A stretch of DNA of 64,000 nucleotides from assembly GCA_021234155.1 (NCBI GenBank), contig JAJEKV010000026.1, positions 3,038,001 to 3,102,000 of the forward strand, in the 5' to 3' direction. The notes under the pieces are model-generated. The model worked only from the letters and a program-made list of their open reading frames with translations. It was not told the DNA's origin and made no database searches. Both the position numbers and the translations under genes were made by a program. Of this stretch, positions 11,804 to 24,381 are shown piece after piece (position 1 is the stretch's first letter; every line of letters begins with the position of its first letter). This DNA comes from Isoetes taiwanensis. Taxonomy: Eukaryota > Streptophyta > Lycopodiopsida > Isoetales > Isoetaceae.

Positions 11804-12868
11804 TGAGTGCTGGATATATTTGGCTTGGATTGTTTTGTTGTTGTTTTTTTGCTTGCTTGCAGGTTGTGTTATGTAGAAACGGAGGTGGAAAAATGTACTT
11901 TGCTTGAGGTAAAGTGTGAAGCGTGCTGTAAAAAAGGGTGTACTTGAAATGGAAGTGGAAAATCGGGGGAAAAAAAAAAAGCCATTGAAATCTATATTGG
12001 TTGTCATATTCTTGCTTCCTTGCATCTGGATCATGCATAGGATTAGCCCATTCCCTAAGGGTTGACGAGCCTTATGATATGTGCACTAACGCCGCAAGGG
12101 GTTCAACCCCTTGGCCTGCTTTTCATTCTGAAGCTATTTCTTTTATGTACATGTTCTTTCTGTTGCAAGTTGAGTTTGGAGTGTAATGCTTAGACTCCTT
12201 GTATTTGGTCCACGGTTATATACTGCATACGGTCAACGATGTATATTTAGTTTATTGCCTATAAGGTGTGATTAACCATAAATTATAGAGCCAAGTAAGC
12301 GTTTGACCACGTCAAACAAGCTGTTAGATGGCTAGGGATGTTAGATCAAGGCACATGCCATGGAATATTCTGCAACACTAGGGCTCATAATGTAAGATAG
12401 GAGAGTTCAACAAATAACGATAACAATGACCCTTCAGAACCATATTGCTCTTTATTGACAAAATAATTGCTAAAGCTGGGCAACCCTTTGGCAACGCACA
12501 CTCGTTAGTTTCGTTACTTTGGTTAACAAAACACTTCTTCCATTTAAACCACCACTTTCTCCTTTATTTTTTTCTCCTCCAGGCCTATGCGGAAGACCAC
12601 CAAACCTGGGCCGAAGACAAACAAATTTCCCGGATCATATGAATCTGAAGATCTAGGAGAGGTAAACTCTAGGAGGCATTAAGTCTATTCTTTACCTTCC
12701 ATCAATTTTAAGGGAGATTTACATTCAATTGATGGTAGGACTGAAGCTACGAACATTTTTACGTTCTTAAATGAAGCCATTGGCTTTCCATTCCTGTTCA
12801 TTCTTTACGCATATAATATAATTGAATGGTTCAAACTGCCTTTCCAATTCTGAAGCTAAGGAAATGAA
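11804..12868. other. Intergenic sequence upstream of the PPR gene
   Basis: AT-rich DNA with no gene. Pyrimidine-rich sequence near 12550-12580 ending in 'ctcctccag' could be a 5'-leader intron acceptor for the gene that starts at 12869, but no experimental start is visible. Confidence 0.4.
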
Positions 12869-14761
12869 ATGGCTAATGCTAAGAAGAGATTTTATGGTTT
12901 CCAGATTAAAGAGTTCTCTAATCCAGCTTTACATAAAAGCCGTGAATATCTTGATCCTTCGAGCTATGTTAATCTCGTGCAAAGATGCACCAATGCGGGA
13001 AGTCTTCCAATCGGTAAGAAAATTCATGCTTACATTATCACAAAAGGCCACAGCTATGGTGTTTTTCTGGATAACCTGCTTGTGCATATGTATGGGAAGT
13101 GTGGTGCATTAGTGGAAGCAAAGAGATTGTTTGAAAGAATAAATCAGAGGAATGTGTTCTCCTGGAGCATTCTGATGGGATCATATTTGCATTCTGGTTG
13201 TTTAGATTATGCCCACAAACTGTTTGAGGAAATGCCAGAGCGCAATGTGGTATCATGGACTACCATGATCCAAGCTTATGCAAAGAATGGATATGACAAA
13301 GAAGCCCGTCAATTGTATAGACAAATGCAAGATCAAGGCGTTATACCAGATAGGGTTACACTCTTGACAGTGCTTGAGGCATGTAGTAACCATGAAGCTC
13401 TGGCTGAGGGAAAGAGAGCACATGCCCAGATTGTTGAGAATGACTTGGAAATAAGTATGGCTATTCGGACAGCTCTTGTCAACATGTACGCCAAATGTGG
13501 GGATTGGAAAAATGCAAAAGCTCTTTTCAGCAAGTCCCCTGAGAAGGATGTAATTCTGTGGTCTGCAATGATTACAGCATATACCCAGCATGGAAATGGC
13601 TCTGAAGCGCTCTCACAATTTTGGCAGATGCAGTTAGTAGGTTCCATGCCAAATGAGGTGACTTTTACCAGTATTCTTAGTGCATGTGCACAGCAGGGAG
13701 CTCTATTTGAAGGCAGGCTCATTCACTCTATCATATTGGATGATGCCCTTACTTCAGATGTTGCTGTTGGAAATGCACTGCTCAATATGTATTCCAAGTG
13801 TGGTAGCATGAATGATTGTCTGAACATCTTTGACAATATGATAAACAAGGATCTGATGTCTTGGAATATCATGATTGAAGCATTCGCCCAACATGGGTAC
13901 TACAATGAGGCCTTCCATGTTTTTGAAAGGTTGAGGCTACAGGGCATGACTCCAGACAAATGCACTTTTGTCAGCATCATCAACTCGTGCGCCAACAGAG
14001 CAGCATTCACCAATGGTAAACAGATTCACAAGTACATTTTAGAGATTGGGTTAGAAACCAATGATATAGGGACTGCTCTTGTGAGTATGTATGCCAAGTG
14101 CGGTTTCATTGGGGATGCACAAGCTGTCTTTGAAGCAAACGTTATCAAGGATGTGCAACTCTGGACTGCTATGATTGCAGCATACTCTCAATATGGGTTT
14201 GGGGAAGGGGCACTTCAGCTCTTTCAGCAAATGCATCTGGAAGGTGTTATGCCAAATATTGTCACATTCACAATTATTGTTTATGCATGTAGCCACTCTG
14301 GCTTAGTGGATGAAGGCATCCATTATTTCACTTCAATGAGTGCAGACCATAACATTACAGTCATACTGAAGCATTGTCATTGTCTCATTCATCTACTTGG
14401 CCGTTTGGGTTGGGCAGATGAAGCAGAACATTTGATTGATAGCATGCCATGTGAGGCTACTTCCTTGTCATGGATAACATTATTAGCGTCATGTTTTGAT
14501 GTAGAACAAGGCAGACGAGCTGCATTGAATAGCTTTGAATTGGACCCTGGAGATGCTACGCCATATGTGTTGTTATCAAATCTCTATGCTGCAGCAGGCC
14601 AGTGGAAAGATGCAATGCAGTTGAGAGATGCTGTAAAACAACAAGGTTTACAAGAAAGGACACTTGACAAAATGAGTGATTGTTGCGATATAAATCTTTC
14701 CATGAGATCAAACATGTGCACCTTGGCTCAAGTTGAATGGAAAGCAATGGCTGGAGAATAA
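12869..14761 (+). CDS. PLS-class pentatricopeptide repeat (PPR) protein
   Basis: A single uninterrupted 630-codon exon, as usual for plant PPR genes. Proteins of this class bind single-stranded organelle RNA, and many PLS members specify sites for C-to-U editing or other RNA processing in mitochondria or plastids. The sequence shows about a dozen tandem repeats from residue 30 to 520, with diagnostic strings such as NMYAKCGDWKNAKALF, NVVSWTTMIQAYAKNG and GKKIHAY. An E-like motif (YVLLSNLYAAAGQW) lies near residue 560. After about residue 590 the tail does not match the usual E+ or DYW domains; there is no PG-box-like segment and no HxE zinc site. An editing role would therefore need a partner deaminase, or the gene has lost its C terminus. 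ATG at 12869 is the first in frame; the other-frame ATG at 12822 gives only a short peptide. No clear targeting peptide is seen in the first 30 residues. This is the only clearly intact gene in the window. Confidence 0.93.
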   Translation: MANAKKRFYGFQIKEFSNPALHKSREYLDPSSYVNLVQRCTNAGSLPIGKKIHAYIITKGHSYGVFLDNLLVHMYGKCGALVEAKRLFERINQRNVFSWSILMGSYLHSGCLDYAHKLFEEMPERNVVSWTTMIQAYAKNGYDKEARQLYRQMQDQGVIPDRVTLLTVLEACSNHEALAEGKRAHAQIVENDLEISMAIRTALVNMYAKCGDWKNAKALFSKSPEKDVILWSAMITAYTQHGNGSEALSQFWQMQLVGSMPNEVTFTSILSACAQQGALFEGRLIHSIILDDALTSDVAVGNALLNMYSKCGSMNDCLNIFDNMINKDLMSWNIMIEAFAQHGYYNEAFHVFERLRLQGMTPDKCTFVSIINSCANRAAFTNGKQIHKYILEIGLETNDIGTALVSMYAKCGFIGDAQAVFEANVIKDVQLWTAMIAAYSQYGFGEGALQLFQQMHLEGVMPNIVTFTIIVYACSHSGLVDEGIHYFTSMSADHNITVILKHCHCLIHLLGRLGWADEAEHLIDSMPCEATSLSWITLLASCFDVEQGRRAALNSFELDPGDATPYVLLSNLYAAAGQWKDAMQLRDAVKQQGLQERTLDKMSDCCDINLSMRSNMCTLAQVEWKAMAGE

Positions 14762-16600
14762 GATAATAAAGAGCCTTGGATGTATTGAAGGTTGACAGAT
14801 CGGGATGTGTCTTTTTATCCAGTATGTCATAGCTGGAGCATTTGGGAAACGTGGCTTTCTGGTGCCTTAGGGGAGGAATTGCTGCAATTTCCTTCAGAGA
14901 CTTGCTTTCCTTCCCATTGCTGACAGCAATTTGGCTTATAACCACAGTGTCTTTGCTGAAGCTAAACACTCTTCGTGTTGGGCTACAAAGACAAGATTTC
15001 TGTGACAAACAAGGTCATATTAAGAGACTGTCCACGACATTTGGAAATTATGTCAAGTGCAAGGACCAACCATACCACAACCAATGAGATAAAATGAATC
15101 TCAACTTTAGCAGCAAATTTCCATTTGGAATATATTTGATAGGCTGCAAGTTTGATGATTACAAAACCCTTCATTATACACAATACTGCTGCCAAAAGTG
15201 CAATGCTGGAAATACCGAAGCAACTTTCTGGATAGTACATGAGACTCTGGACTATTGTCAAGATTGTCTGACCATCTTGATGCCACTTGGTATGATAGTT
15301 GATTTTTTAATATTTGGGGATTCTTTGATGTTTTTATAACCAGATTCACTTGTTACTTTACTCCAGCACCAGGTATTTGTATACATTTATATTTTTCACA
15401 ACGACCAAGGCAAGTAACTGCAGCGCAAGTGCCAGGTTAGTTGTTTAAACGTTTTGTCAAGCTACATGTCACTAAATCTTATCTCAATTAAAGCGCTACA
15501 CCAGCAGGACAATAAAATGCCAGTCTTAGATAGAAGAGCATATATCCTTCTTGTCTTATGATTTAAAATAATTCCGTTCTTGAATAATGACTGGGAAAAG
15601 TGCAAGATATATTGGGAATAAATCTATCTGTGTCCTAATGCCTAGAAGCTGGACCTCATGCTACGTACTCTTCAACATAACAAAACGCTTGTGTAAGCAT
15701 TCGTGATCCAATTGGTAATATGCAAAGGCACTCGCAAAATAACAAAATCCCAAGTGTAGAATTCGATTGTGTTTATTTATGGAGGTCTAATGGATCTAGG
15801 CTTTGCAATTTGTTTAATATATTAGCTTGTCAAAAGAAAAGCAGTTGTTGCTTTTTCTTTTGGTTCAAACTTGCAAATGGTAAGAATAGCAATGCTCAAA
15901 TCCTTTTGTGTGATTAGGGCAAAACCATGATTTGGTTCTTAACAATGAATAACGGGGTTACCCATAAACTCAAGAGTACTTATGTGCAAACTGATGCTTG
16001 GATGGAAGCAATTAGAAATTCCATTTTATCAATGGCACAATCGCCCAAAGTTGACAACTAGCTCAGGGAATAATGCATGGCAAGCCATAGGCAGGAAAAA
16101 AAAGAAATGGATATGGTGAAATTGTCATATTTGGACCAGTATTGCTCTTGTTAATTAAATAGAAAAATAAATGATTACGTTCAGGTGAAAATTTACCCTT
16201 GATGTTGTGATACTTCGCAATGAATTCTAGGTATCAAAATCACAACACCATTATTCTCTACACGGAATCTCTACTGGAAACATTCCACGCAGTGGAATCT
16301 CCATTTGCTTATTTGTCTGAAAGGAATATCGGGATCCATATTCTAATAAGAGTTGTCCCTTGCTTATGCAAATCCAACAAACTTTAAGTAAGACAATTTA
16401 CATCTTAGAATTGGCTCATTTGACGCAACTTCGATCCACCCAATCGTGCTCAAGGTTGAGAACACGCAACAAGCAACCTTGCCGCTCTGCCCAAGAATCT
16501 AATAGAACCCAACAGTCTTCTCTGGGCTTATTGGGTTTTTACAATTCAAGCCTAAATAATAACTCAGTAAACTTTCAACATTCCGTATCAATCGCAAACT
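14762..16600. other. 3' flank of the PPR gene; no further gene recognised
   Basis: The frames at 14842-15087 and 15094-15349 show no PPR, E+ or DYW similarity and no family that I know. Part of this sequence may be the 3' untranslated region. No RNA gene was identified. Confidence 0.45.
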
Positions 16601-18907
16601 TAAATGTGAAAAAACAAGAGATTCTGCAGATTTGTTGGAGAATGTTTATCCAGTGCTTCAATGTCCAGATATTTTATCTGAAAAGAACGAGCTTCTTGTG
16701 AAAACATTTAAGCAATTTAAACGCAAACATCAGAAGTGGTGGGATGAGGAATGTGCAGTGGCAAAGCATGATGTATACTGGTCTTTGGATGAGACAGAAG
16801 CAAAGCAGGTATCTGAATGGCACACAAAGCAGAAGGCAGCAGAACGGAAAGCACATAGACAGGAAAAGTTGCTTATTAGAATAAACAATTGCCCTAATAC
16901 TTTATGGAAAAGAACGAAACCTGCTCTCAATGCACCAGGCACTTTCAGTAAAGATGAAAGGACGCGGTATATAGAGTCCGGGATGTGGTGTTTCCGCCTT
17001 TTTTTTTGGTATTTCCGGCCATCTGATATCAAAGCGAAGTGGTATTTCCGGCCAAAAAAAATGGTGTTTTTGGCCAAAAATATGGTATTCCTGGCCAAAA
17101 ATTGGTATTTCTGGCCAAAAATCAAACGCGAAACTGTGCGGCAGAGCCAAAATCTTTGGTCGGATCCTTTTTGCAACTCCCTGGACGGCTTGAAATGCTT
17201 CAAAACCCTTCCAATCGCTTTGTCTTCCTCTTTAACACTAGTTTGATGAAGAGGAAGTGATTTGAGCTCAGATAGGGCTGGATCGAGCAAAAAATGACCC
17301 AAAACAGTTGATTCTGGGCTTGAAACTGTGAAGTACGCAGTGGCTGATAACGGGTGGCCGGAAACACCACAAAAAAGGTCCAGAAATACCACATCCCGGA
17401 CTCTAAATACGGCGGTCCGTAAAGATGAACTTCGGGGTTTGTTACAGAATTGTACCCTCTTTTTTGTTCTTAAGAGCGAGTCTATGAAAATAATAGAGGA
17501 AGACATTGTTGATCTATTTAATGTCGTAGACGTACAATATACTCCATTGAAGAAGGCTAAAGATGTTGAAGGCTTTGCAATATAATTGCTAAAATGGGGA
17601 GGAGAACAAGTGCATGCAAGTATTGCTAAGCTTTTTTATGAAGCTCTAAGATATGGCTTTTCAAAAAGGTGTTATGTCAATCAGGTTATACAGATCTTGA
17701 AGCCATGAGATCCAGATCTTGAAGCCATGATCCAGATTGTGTACATTATTATCATACACTTCTTGTAAGCAATGTATTGGCTATATTGTACGGCGTTATT
17801 TTGGAAACCATATAAATGCTTGGACTGATGACTGAAGTGTCAAAGCATTGGGACAAGCAAGTTTTCAAAAAGATCACTCTACTGTAGACCATTTGTTTAC
17901 TTTGAGAGTGATGGTTGAAGGAGCAAAGGGCATCGGAAGAGCTCCCTTTTGTTGCTTCATCTTCGACAGAATGTCACCACTTAAAAATTTGGAAGATAGA
18001 ACGACTAGATTGAGAATCCCAAAAGAGTTTCATAGGGGGGTGGCGTGGCTCTATGAGAGCTGTTGGTGTGATTGTCATTTCCAATGGAAGGCTAAAAAAT
18101 AGTCGCAAGCAATGTGGGTATAAAAAAGAGGTGTCCATTATCTCCTATCCTGTTGGTATTTTTATTGACGAGGTTAAAGCATGGCTGCAAAGGAAGATGT
18201 TGGCATTCAGTTCGGTAAATATGTTTTACTACATTTACTTTATGTTGATGATGTGGTACTTTATCTCAAACACCAGAGGGTTTGCAAAAACTCCTTTGCG
18301 GACATGAGAAATTATATATCTATGTTGGCATGAACGTGAATAAAGAGAAAATGAAAGTGATGGTAGTGGGTTCTTGTCAAAAGGTGGATATGAAACTTGC
18401 TCGAAAGATTTTGGAACAAATAAAAACGTACAAGTGTTTGGGCAGGGATTTGAGTTTGTATTTGGCAGATCACTACAAAAATTGTCGCCAGTTGGAGATC
18501 TTGGGACAAAAGGAAACCCTTACATGCAAGAAGTAAATGCAATGATAGTCATCAGAGAGCAGGATTATCTAAATGGTAAGTTTAGTAGAGGAAAGTAGGA
18601 GCTTCTTGCTTGCATGCGCTTAAGTTCAGATAGATTGGCAATTGAGGTGCGACGAGAGCAAGATGTGCTATGTGAATTGCGTTCTTGTCCCTGTTGCCTA
18701 GATGCTCGAGTAAAAGATGAAAAGCATGCTCTTTTCCATTGTTCAGTTTTTGACTACCTAAGATCACGGCATGATATTAGTTGCAACTTTTTCCACAAGC
18801 TTTTGAACCTATATGCTATAAAATTTGATATGTATCTTCAAGAATATGATAGATTAAGGATAAAGTTACCAGATCTTTATGACATGGTAAAAGACCTTGA
18901 TGTGTAA
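16600..18907 (+). mobile_element. Decayed LINE, interrupted by a MITE
   Basis: Plus-strand fragments follow LINE ORF2 order. The linker between endonuclease and reverse transcriptase (around KHQKWWDEECAVAKHDVYW) is at about 16725-16980 and resumes at 17429. The reverse transcriptase start is at 17848 (QASFQKDHSTVDHLFTLRVM). The catalytic box LLYVDDVVLYL is near 18232-18265 in a different frame from its neighbours. A C-terminal Cys/His segment (CPCCLDARVKDEKHALFHC) is at about 18690-18750. It has frameshifts and stops throughout and is inactive. The 3' end is placed at the stop near 18907, followed by no clear poly-A. Confidence 0.85.
16958..17418. mobile_element. Mutator-like miniature element with 10-bp target duplication
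   Basis: The repeat GTAAAGATGA occurs at 16948-16957 and 17419-17428, directly flanking the element. The ends are long imperfect inverted repeats sharing TAGAGTCCGGGATGTGGT. Joining the flanks restores the LINE reading frame through TFSKDELRGLLQ, which confirms insertion. Inside, 17017-17125 has about five tandem iterations of a unit like GGTATTTCTGGCCAAAAA. A 9-11 bp duplication is typical of Mutator-like elements; there is no transposase. The open frames here (for example 16902-17150) are repeat artefacts. Confidence 0.8.
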
Positions 18908-20523
18908 AATCTAGTTTTCTTAGTCTTTCCTCTTCAATCAATCAAAAAACGCGCAATGTAATTTTTTCCTCGTCTATGGACGTGAACGTCTAAAAAGCAT
19001 GAATTTATGCAACACAATATAAACATAAGCATATGGGGACAACATTGGAACATCAAGTGGGGCAGATGCCCCATTTTAGAGGGCATTATCAAGTTAGCTT
19101 TTCATACTAATGTGCCAGTCTCAATATCAAGTTGCACGTTGTTTGACTACACTTCCTCATCCTCTGGAGCACTTTGTTGGGCAGTTGCATTGGCGACTTT
19201 TTTCACCTAGTTAGCTAATCCTATCAGTACATAGACGATGAAATCCTCTGCAACTATTGGGCAAACTAGCACATTTCAGACAAGTGTTCTACCACATTAG
19301 GGATCATCACTGATAAAATCCCTGGCCACAACCCTAATTAACCATTTTTAGGTCTAGGTTAGTTCATCCGGACGAATAGAAATTCGAGCATATGTCAGAA
19401 CAAGATTGTCCAATCCACATATAAAAATTCTTGCTATTTTTTTTTTATTCTTGTAGATGCTTAAGTTTTGAAAAAGGCAGATTTTATATCTCGTTTATGA
19501 TAGATAGATAGAGAAAAAAAAAAAGGCAATGTGATCTTTCTCCTTTCTGGCAATGCACTAATTTACTTATGCTCACAGTTCAAGCATGACCAACTGGTGC
19601 TGTGGTAAAGACATTAAATCTGTCGTACATATTAGATAATCATATGCAAGTAGCTCATTGGATAAAGTATTGTGGCTAGGTAGTGTATTGGGTTCCATGT
19701 GATACTTAGAATGTGATGTATCTAATGTACTTATGATGCGATGGTGAATAAATTAACTTCCTTTAAAATAAGACCAAAAAAAAAAAACTAGTTAAAAGCA
19801 TGCTTAATTACTTTGCATAGCAAATTGCAAGATTTGAAATGGGTGGTGTTTTGTAATATAAAATTGTGCTCGACGTTGCCACGCTTAGTAGGAGCTTATG
19901 TATTTGTAGCTGGCTGTAATATAAATATGTTACTCTTTTGGCAAATCCTGTTTTGATAAATGTATTACTTTCTAAGTTTCTCATTGACATAGTAAAAATT
20001 TATATTTTTCTGTAGGATTTACAAACATAAAGTTATAGCATAAAGGATGGTGAAATTTTTGTGCAAAATGCAAAACATATGAGTCAAGGCTATTAAACAT
20101 GGAGGCTGCAATGATGTCTATGAATACTACTAAGATTATAGTCTGCATGTTTTGCTTGTGGTCTTCCATGTAGATTATCTGGAACGTGGTATTTGATATT
20201 CTCTGGCATGAGCGTGCAATGTTTTTATGAGCAATAAATGTAAGCTTGACAAAATATATTATTACCAAATAACTATAGAAGAAAATGCCATCGATCTGAG
20301 CCATCGGATCGGTATTCTAAAATGGGCGAGCATGCATCTCTCCCATGCATGCATGCATTGCATGCATTTTCTCAGGCTCTGGTTCATTTGGGGACGCTAT
20401 TTCTTGCAGATTCTTCATCGACTTCTCATCGACATTTTCTCCTCTCTCAACAGTTCCCTTGACTCCCACCCTCCCTCCCTTAATGTGTATATTATAGTAA
20501 ATGTTGTTTTTTGTCACGTGGCA

Positions 20524-20591
20524 CGCGTGACCAGCCCCTCGCTTTTTCGAGGTGTAACGCGTGACTAGCCCCTCGTTTTTTCGAGGTTTTT
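20524..20591. repeat. Two tandem 34-bp units, each with a hairpin
   Basis: The unit starts CGCGTGACCAGCCCCTCG and closes with CGAGG. It occurs at 20524-20557 and 20558-20591. Each unit can form a CCTCG/CGAGG stem with a T-rich loop. Confidence 0.75.
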
Positions 20592-20711
20592 TCTCTATTG
20601 GTTTTTTGTTGATGATGTGCAGGTCCAGAGATGATGCACGACTTCGGTATTCTCGGTGGAGCATGGGTTTTTTGTGGGAACGTTTAGCAGCCCTGCGTTG
20701 TCAAAGCCCCT

Positions 20712-20792
20712 TGCCGAGATTTTATCGCTAGGGTTTTTCCTCGAAAACCCGAAAGGGCGGGGTTTTTTAATCCCGGCGATAAGCTCTCGGCA
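20712..20792. repeat. Imperfect 81-bp inverted repeat
   Basis: The left arm TGCCGAGATTTTATCGC pairs with the right arm GCGATAAGCTCTCGGCA, with two internal mismatches, around a loop containing GGGTTTTT and GGGCGGGG runs. It could be a small foldback element; no target duplication was confirmed. Confidence 0.55.
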
Positions 20793-22526
20793 GGTACACT
20801 AGCCAACATCTGTAGCACACAATTTTATTTGGGGTCCAGATGTTATAACTGGATATTCCCTATGGTTTTCATTTTTTTGGGTAGCCTGCAATGTGCAGCT
20901 ACCCACTTTATACCATTGTAGAAAAACTGCTGAGATGAATGAAAAGCCTAGCTAGGAGCGGGAGCTTTTGTCTGTTTCATGTGAGCCCTTATTTGAGAAT
21001 GTGGCACTTTAGAGTTATATGAAGTGATGTTGTCATCTTACAATTATTACATCCAACTTATATATATGAAATACCATACCCAACGACCTTCTAAAAAGTG
21101 CCCCAAATGAATCCAAGAAATCTAAGAATATAAAAGTACAAAAGTATGTTCTAATCATCCTAGTGTTAGCAAAGGGCTAGAGCACTGGTTTTGTTTCTTT
21201 CTTGACTCTATAACTCTTAGTCTGATGTCTGGACTTCTGCCTCATCTTAGTGTTTTCCTTAGGGCTATAACTTTGTCTCTAACATGTCTGGACTTCCGTG
21301 TCAACATAATGCCTTTCTTCCGATCACTGAGGCATCAATTGTTTCCACATACTGCCCATTAGAGCCTAAGACCAAGGTCTAGATCTGTCCCAATTGTATC
21401 CATCTCAAAATAGACAAAGTTACAGATCTGGATGTCATCCCTCGCTCAAAATAAGTAGTTTATACCTGATCACAAAGTACAGGCATCAAATATTGGACTT
21501 CAAATCCAAAGCATCGTACAGATTCCAACAAATTTTTAAAATAAATTTACCAGACTGGCTTGAAATCAATCATAAGATTGTGCAAGGCTATGCAGATTAA
21601 AAAGAGGAGGTGGCAAAATTTTCTGAATACTGAGCTTGGCTTACCCCTGACCATGGGGTTGTGCTTTAGACCAAGTACTTGTGCGGTGGAGTTTGTATAA
21701 GCAGTAATTTCTTAGAAGGAGTCTGCTTCTTATCACATGCTATGTACACTAAATCTCGCCTTACTAGTGACCCTTTCTTGAACCTAAAAAGCAAAGGTTT
21801 GCGCATAAACTATAGCTCTAGGAGACCAAAATGATCGTATCTTTACAACCCCCAAAGTGATAAAACCACAACCCAAGTTGTATATTATTGCAAAGAGCAC
21901 AGAACATGTTGTCTATCAAGTCCAAGCATGCAAACATATAACACTATATACAAGAGTTATCTCATGTCAAATTTTAAGAACGCGAAATGTAGGGTTTGTA
22001 GGCTGATCTGGAAAATCTCTAATGACATCAACATAAATGCTCTTAAAATCAGCTATCTAATCAGAAATCTCCCTGAATCTGCTATTCGAAGCTTCTGAAA
22101 TCAGACAAATTTGACATCCAGAGCTTAAGTTATGAGTAAAGCTGCGATTTTACTGATGGCGCTCATGTTGAAGGCTGAAATGTAAAACCACTAATTTAGA
22201 TACCAAGATCAATGCAAATCCACTAAAATTGATATCCGTGGAAAGATGTCTAAATCAGCTATATTAAGCTTCTTACATTGGGCAAACTTGACATCTAGTG
22301 CTCAAGTTATATGTAATACTACAATTATGCTGATGGCGATCATGCTAAGTGCAAGGCACTCATGCTATATTGACTCAAATTGTATTACATTTTCTATATC
22401 TATAAATTTTAATATAGAGGAGTTGTATTGTAGAGGAATTGGCTAATAATATAAGAATTTTTTGTGATCAATATAACCACTATAATTTTTTCCATTAGTA
22501 TGAAGTTTTTTGTACAATACCATATT

Positions 22527-22900
22527 CACTATAAGAGAAAGCATGTTTGGAGAGAATAGGCAATTGTCCAGACTCATATTGCTGACGCATATTGTGACAC
22601 ATATTCTCTGGCGAAAAATCGTTGATTTTACGTCAGAAATTTTGTCACAGAAATTCTGATGATTGTGCGTCAATGTTCTTGTCATGTTTTTCGTTCATAT
22701 TTTTCATTAGACTTTTTGTCAGATGTTCGTTAGAATTTTTGTTAGTGTGCGCGTCAAATTCCCATCAAGATATTCATCGTATTATTCGTCGGTTTTTTCA
22801 TCATAACATGTGCAAGCATTTCATCACATTTTATGTCTTCCTCGTTTTTGTCATAATTTCATCATTTTACTTTCTTTGTCATTATATTACTAACATGCAA
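22527..22900 (+). mobile_element. Possible CACTA-type transposon end
   Basis: The sequence starts CACTATAAGAGAAA at 22527 and is followed by dense repeats of a CGTCA/TGACG-containing motif ('ctgacgcatattgtgaca', 'tacgtcagaaattttgtc'). This pattern is typical of CACTA subterminal regions. The matching other end was not found in the window, so it may be a truncated or solitary end. Confidence 0.4.
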
Positions 22901-23325
22901 GTCTAAAGTGGTTATTCAATGCAAGTATAGTTGTTTAAAGTAGTCAAACATGATGACCTAGCAAACGCACTAATGACCTATAATGCAATTGCAGATTCCT
23001 TTTTCAAAAACTCAAATTTTTGCTGCTTTAGGGGGTTGGTTGTGAAAAAGTGTTAAAAAATTTAGATAGCAATCAACCATAAGATTCAATGTGCAAGAAA
23101 AGTAAATTGCACATTTTGACTAGAAAACCCAAAACATGATTGCATATATACTCCCAATCATAAAAAACCATAAATTTTAATATTGATTTTGGAATATGTA
23201 GCATTATAACAGGGGTTTTTTTTTGTGATTTTATACGCTTTTTGGCATGGTTTTCATATGATTTCATGGGCGTATTGCGCGAGGCATACTAATCAGTACA
23301 TCTAGAGTGCACCAAGCTTTTGCAT

Positions 23326-23541
23326 CAGGGTTCGAAATTGGGGGGGTTCGAGCCTTAAAAATCCGGTCATTCCAAAAAATTTCCGATAGCCAAAAAATAT
23401 TCCCGGCGTTTTTACAGGCTATTTTCGGAGAAATTTCTAAGGATTTTCGGGAAAATACACTATAATTTCATGTATTTCCGATAGCCTTAAATGTAAGCAG
23501 GCATTTTTAATGGTTGGGGCAAATTCTAATTTCGAACCCTG
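23326..23541. mobile_element. hAT-type MITE, 216 bp
   Basis: The inverted ends CAGGGTTCGAAATT and AATTTCGAACCCTG are flanked by an exact 8-bp direct repeat, TTTTGCAT, at 23318-23325 and 23542-23549. CAGGG ends and an 8-bp duplication are hallmarks of the hAT superfamily. The interior has repeated 'ttccg' and 'ccgg' motifs like those of the MITE at 49138-49351. No coding capacity. Confidence 0.9.
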
Positions 23542-23549
23542 TTTTGCAT

Positions 23550-24374
23550 GCAATTTGTGCAATTTTTGTTTCATCCTCCTCAATGGTTAAGATCAGAGGG
23601 CTTACAAAAAAAGCCCTCTTTAATCCAAAAAGATCCAAGGGCTCACGCAGGACTGATACACATTCTGGCCGATGAGTCCGGTGTAAAAAATACACAGACA
23701 GGACTTCCAGCGGGTTTAAGCGCCTACCTGTCAGCCGGTGGACCCGTTTGCTCCTTTCTTTCCTTCCTCTCGCCGGAGCTTGTGATCCGCGCCATAACTC
23801 CCAACTTCGGTGCTGGGTTTATTGCCGTTTATAAGTTATCGGATCTGCACACCCTCTGCGTTTTTGCCATGGCTTTATATTGCATGCAAGACGCTTCTGC
23901 TGTTAAATATCTTCTGAGGGTTGGATAAGCTTCTGCAATGAGGAATCCGGTGCGGAATCCTCGAATCTGGCTATGGTTTTGGTTATGGGTAGCTGTTCTA
24001 AATTTGAGTTGCATTGCTTCTCGGACGGCGACAAGGCCGGCCTTCCGCCTTCAAAAATGCACATGATTTTGGCGGCGGGTTAGGCGGAATGAAAATGTGG
24101 ATCATCTGCGAATGGCGTGGAGTTACCTATGCACGAATATCACGCGGTATGAATGCTTTTGCAACGCCGGCCGGAGGCCAAATTGCCTGGCGCTCCTTGC
24201 TACTTTATATCCGCCATCGCCTCCTCGCCACCACGATAAGCCGGCCCCCCAACTCATCTTCGAAAATGTGGATACTTACGTAAGTAGTTTCTTATATATT
24301 CACATCTATCTAATGACCCATAACTCTTAAATTACTCTGCTGATTCTACTTACGCAAAGCAAAAAGGTAAAAGC
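23550..24374. other. No supported gene
   Basis: The frames at 23548-23928, 24014-24283 and 24097-24330 are GC-richer than their surroundings, and the last two overlap each other in different frames. I see no motif or splice structure supporting any one of them. The raised GC content could mark an old gene or promoter. Confidence 0.35.
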
Positions 24375-24381
24375 GAAAGGG

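Larger units (their letters stand above)
18908..22526. other. Gene-free AT-rich stretch
   Basis: No coding region is supported. It includes a pair of tandem hairpins (20524-20591), an inverted repeat (20712-20792) and an ATGC-rich run near 20335-20362. Short frames such as 20317-20664 are composed of these repeats. Confidence 0.5.

Noticed and set aside
16902-17506. Minus-strand frame of 258 codons and overlapping frames
   Set aside because: They run through the MITE repeat and across the LINE in antisense. Composition follows the GGCCAAAAA repeat.
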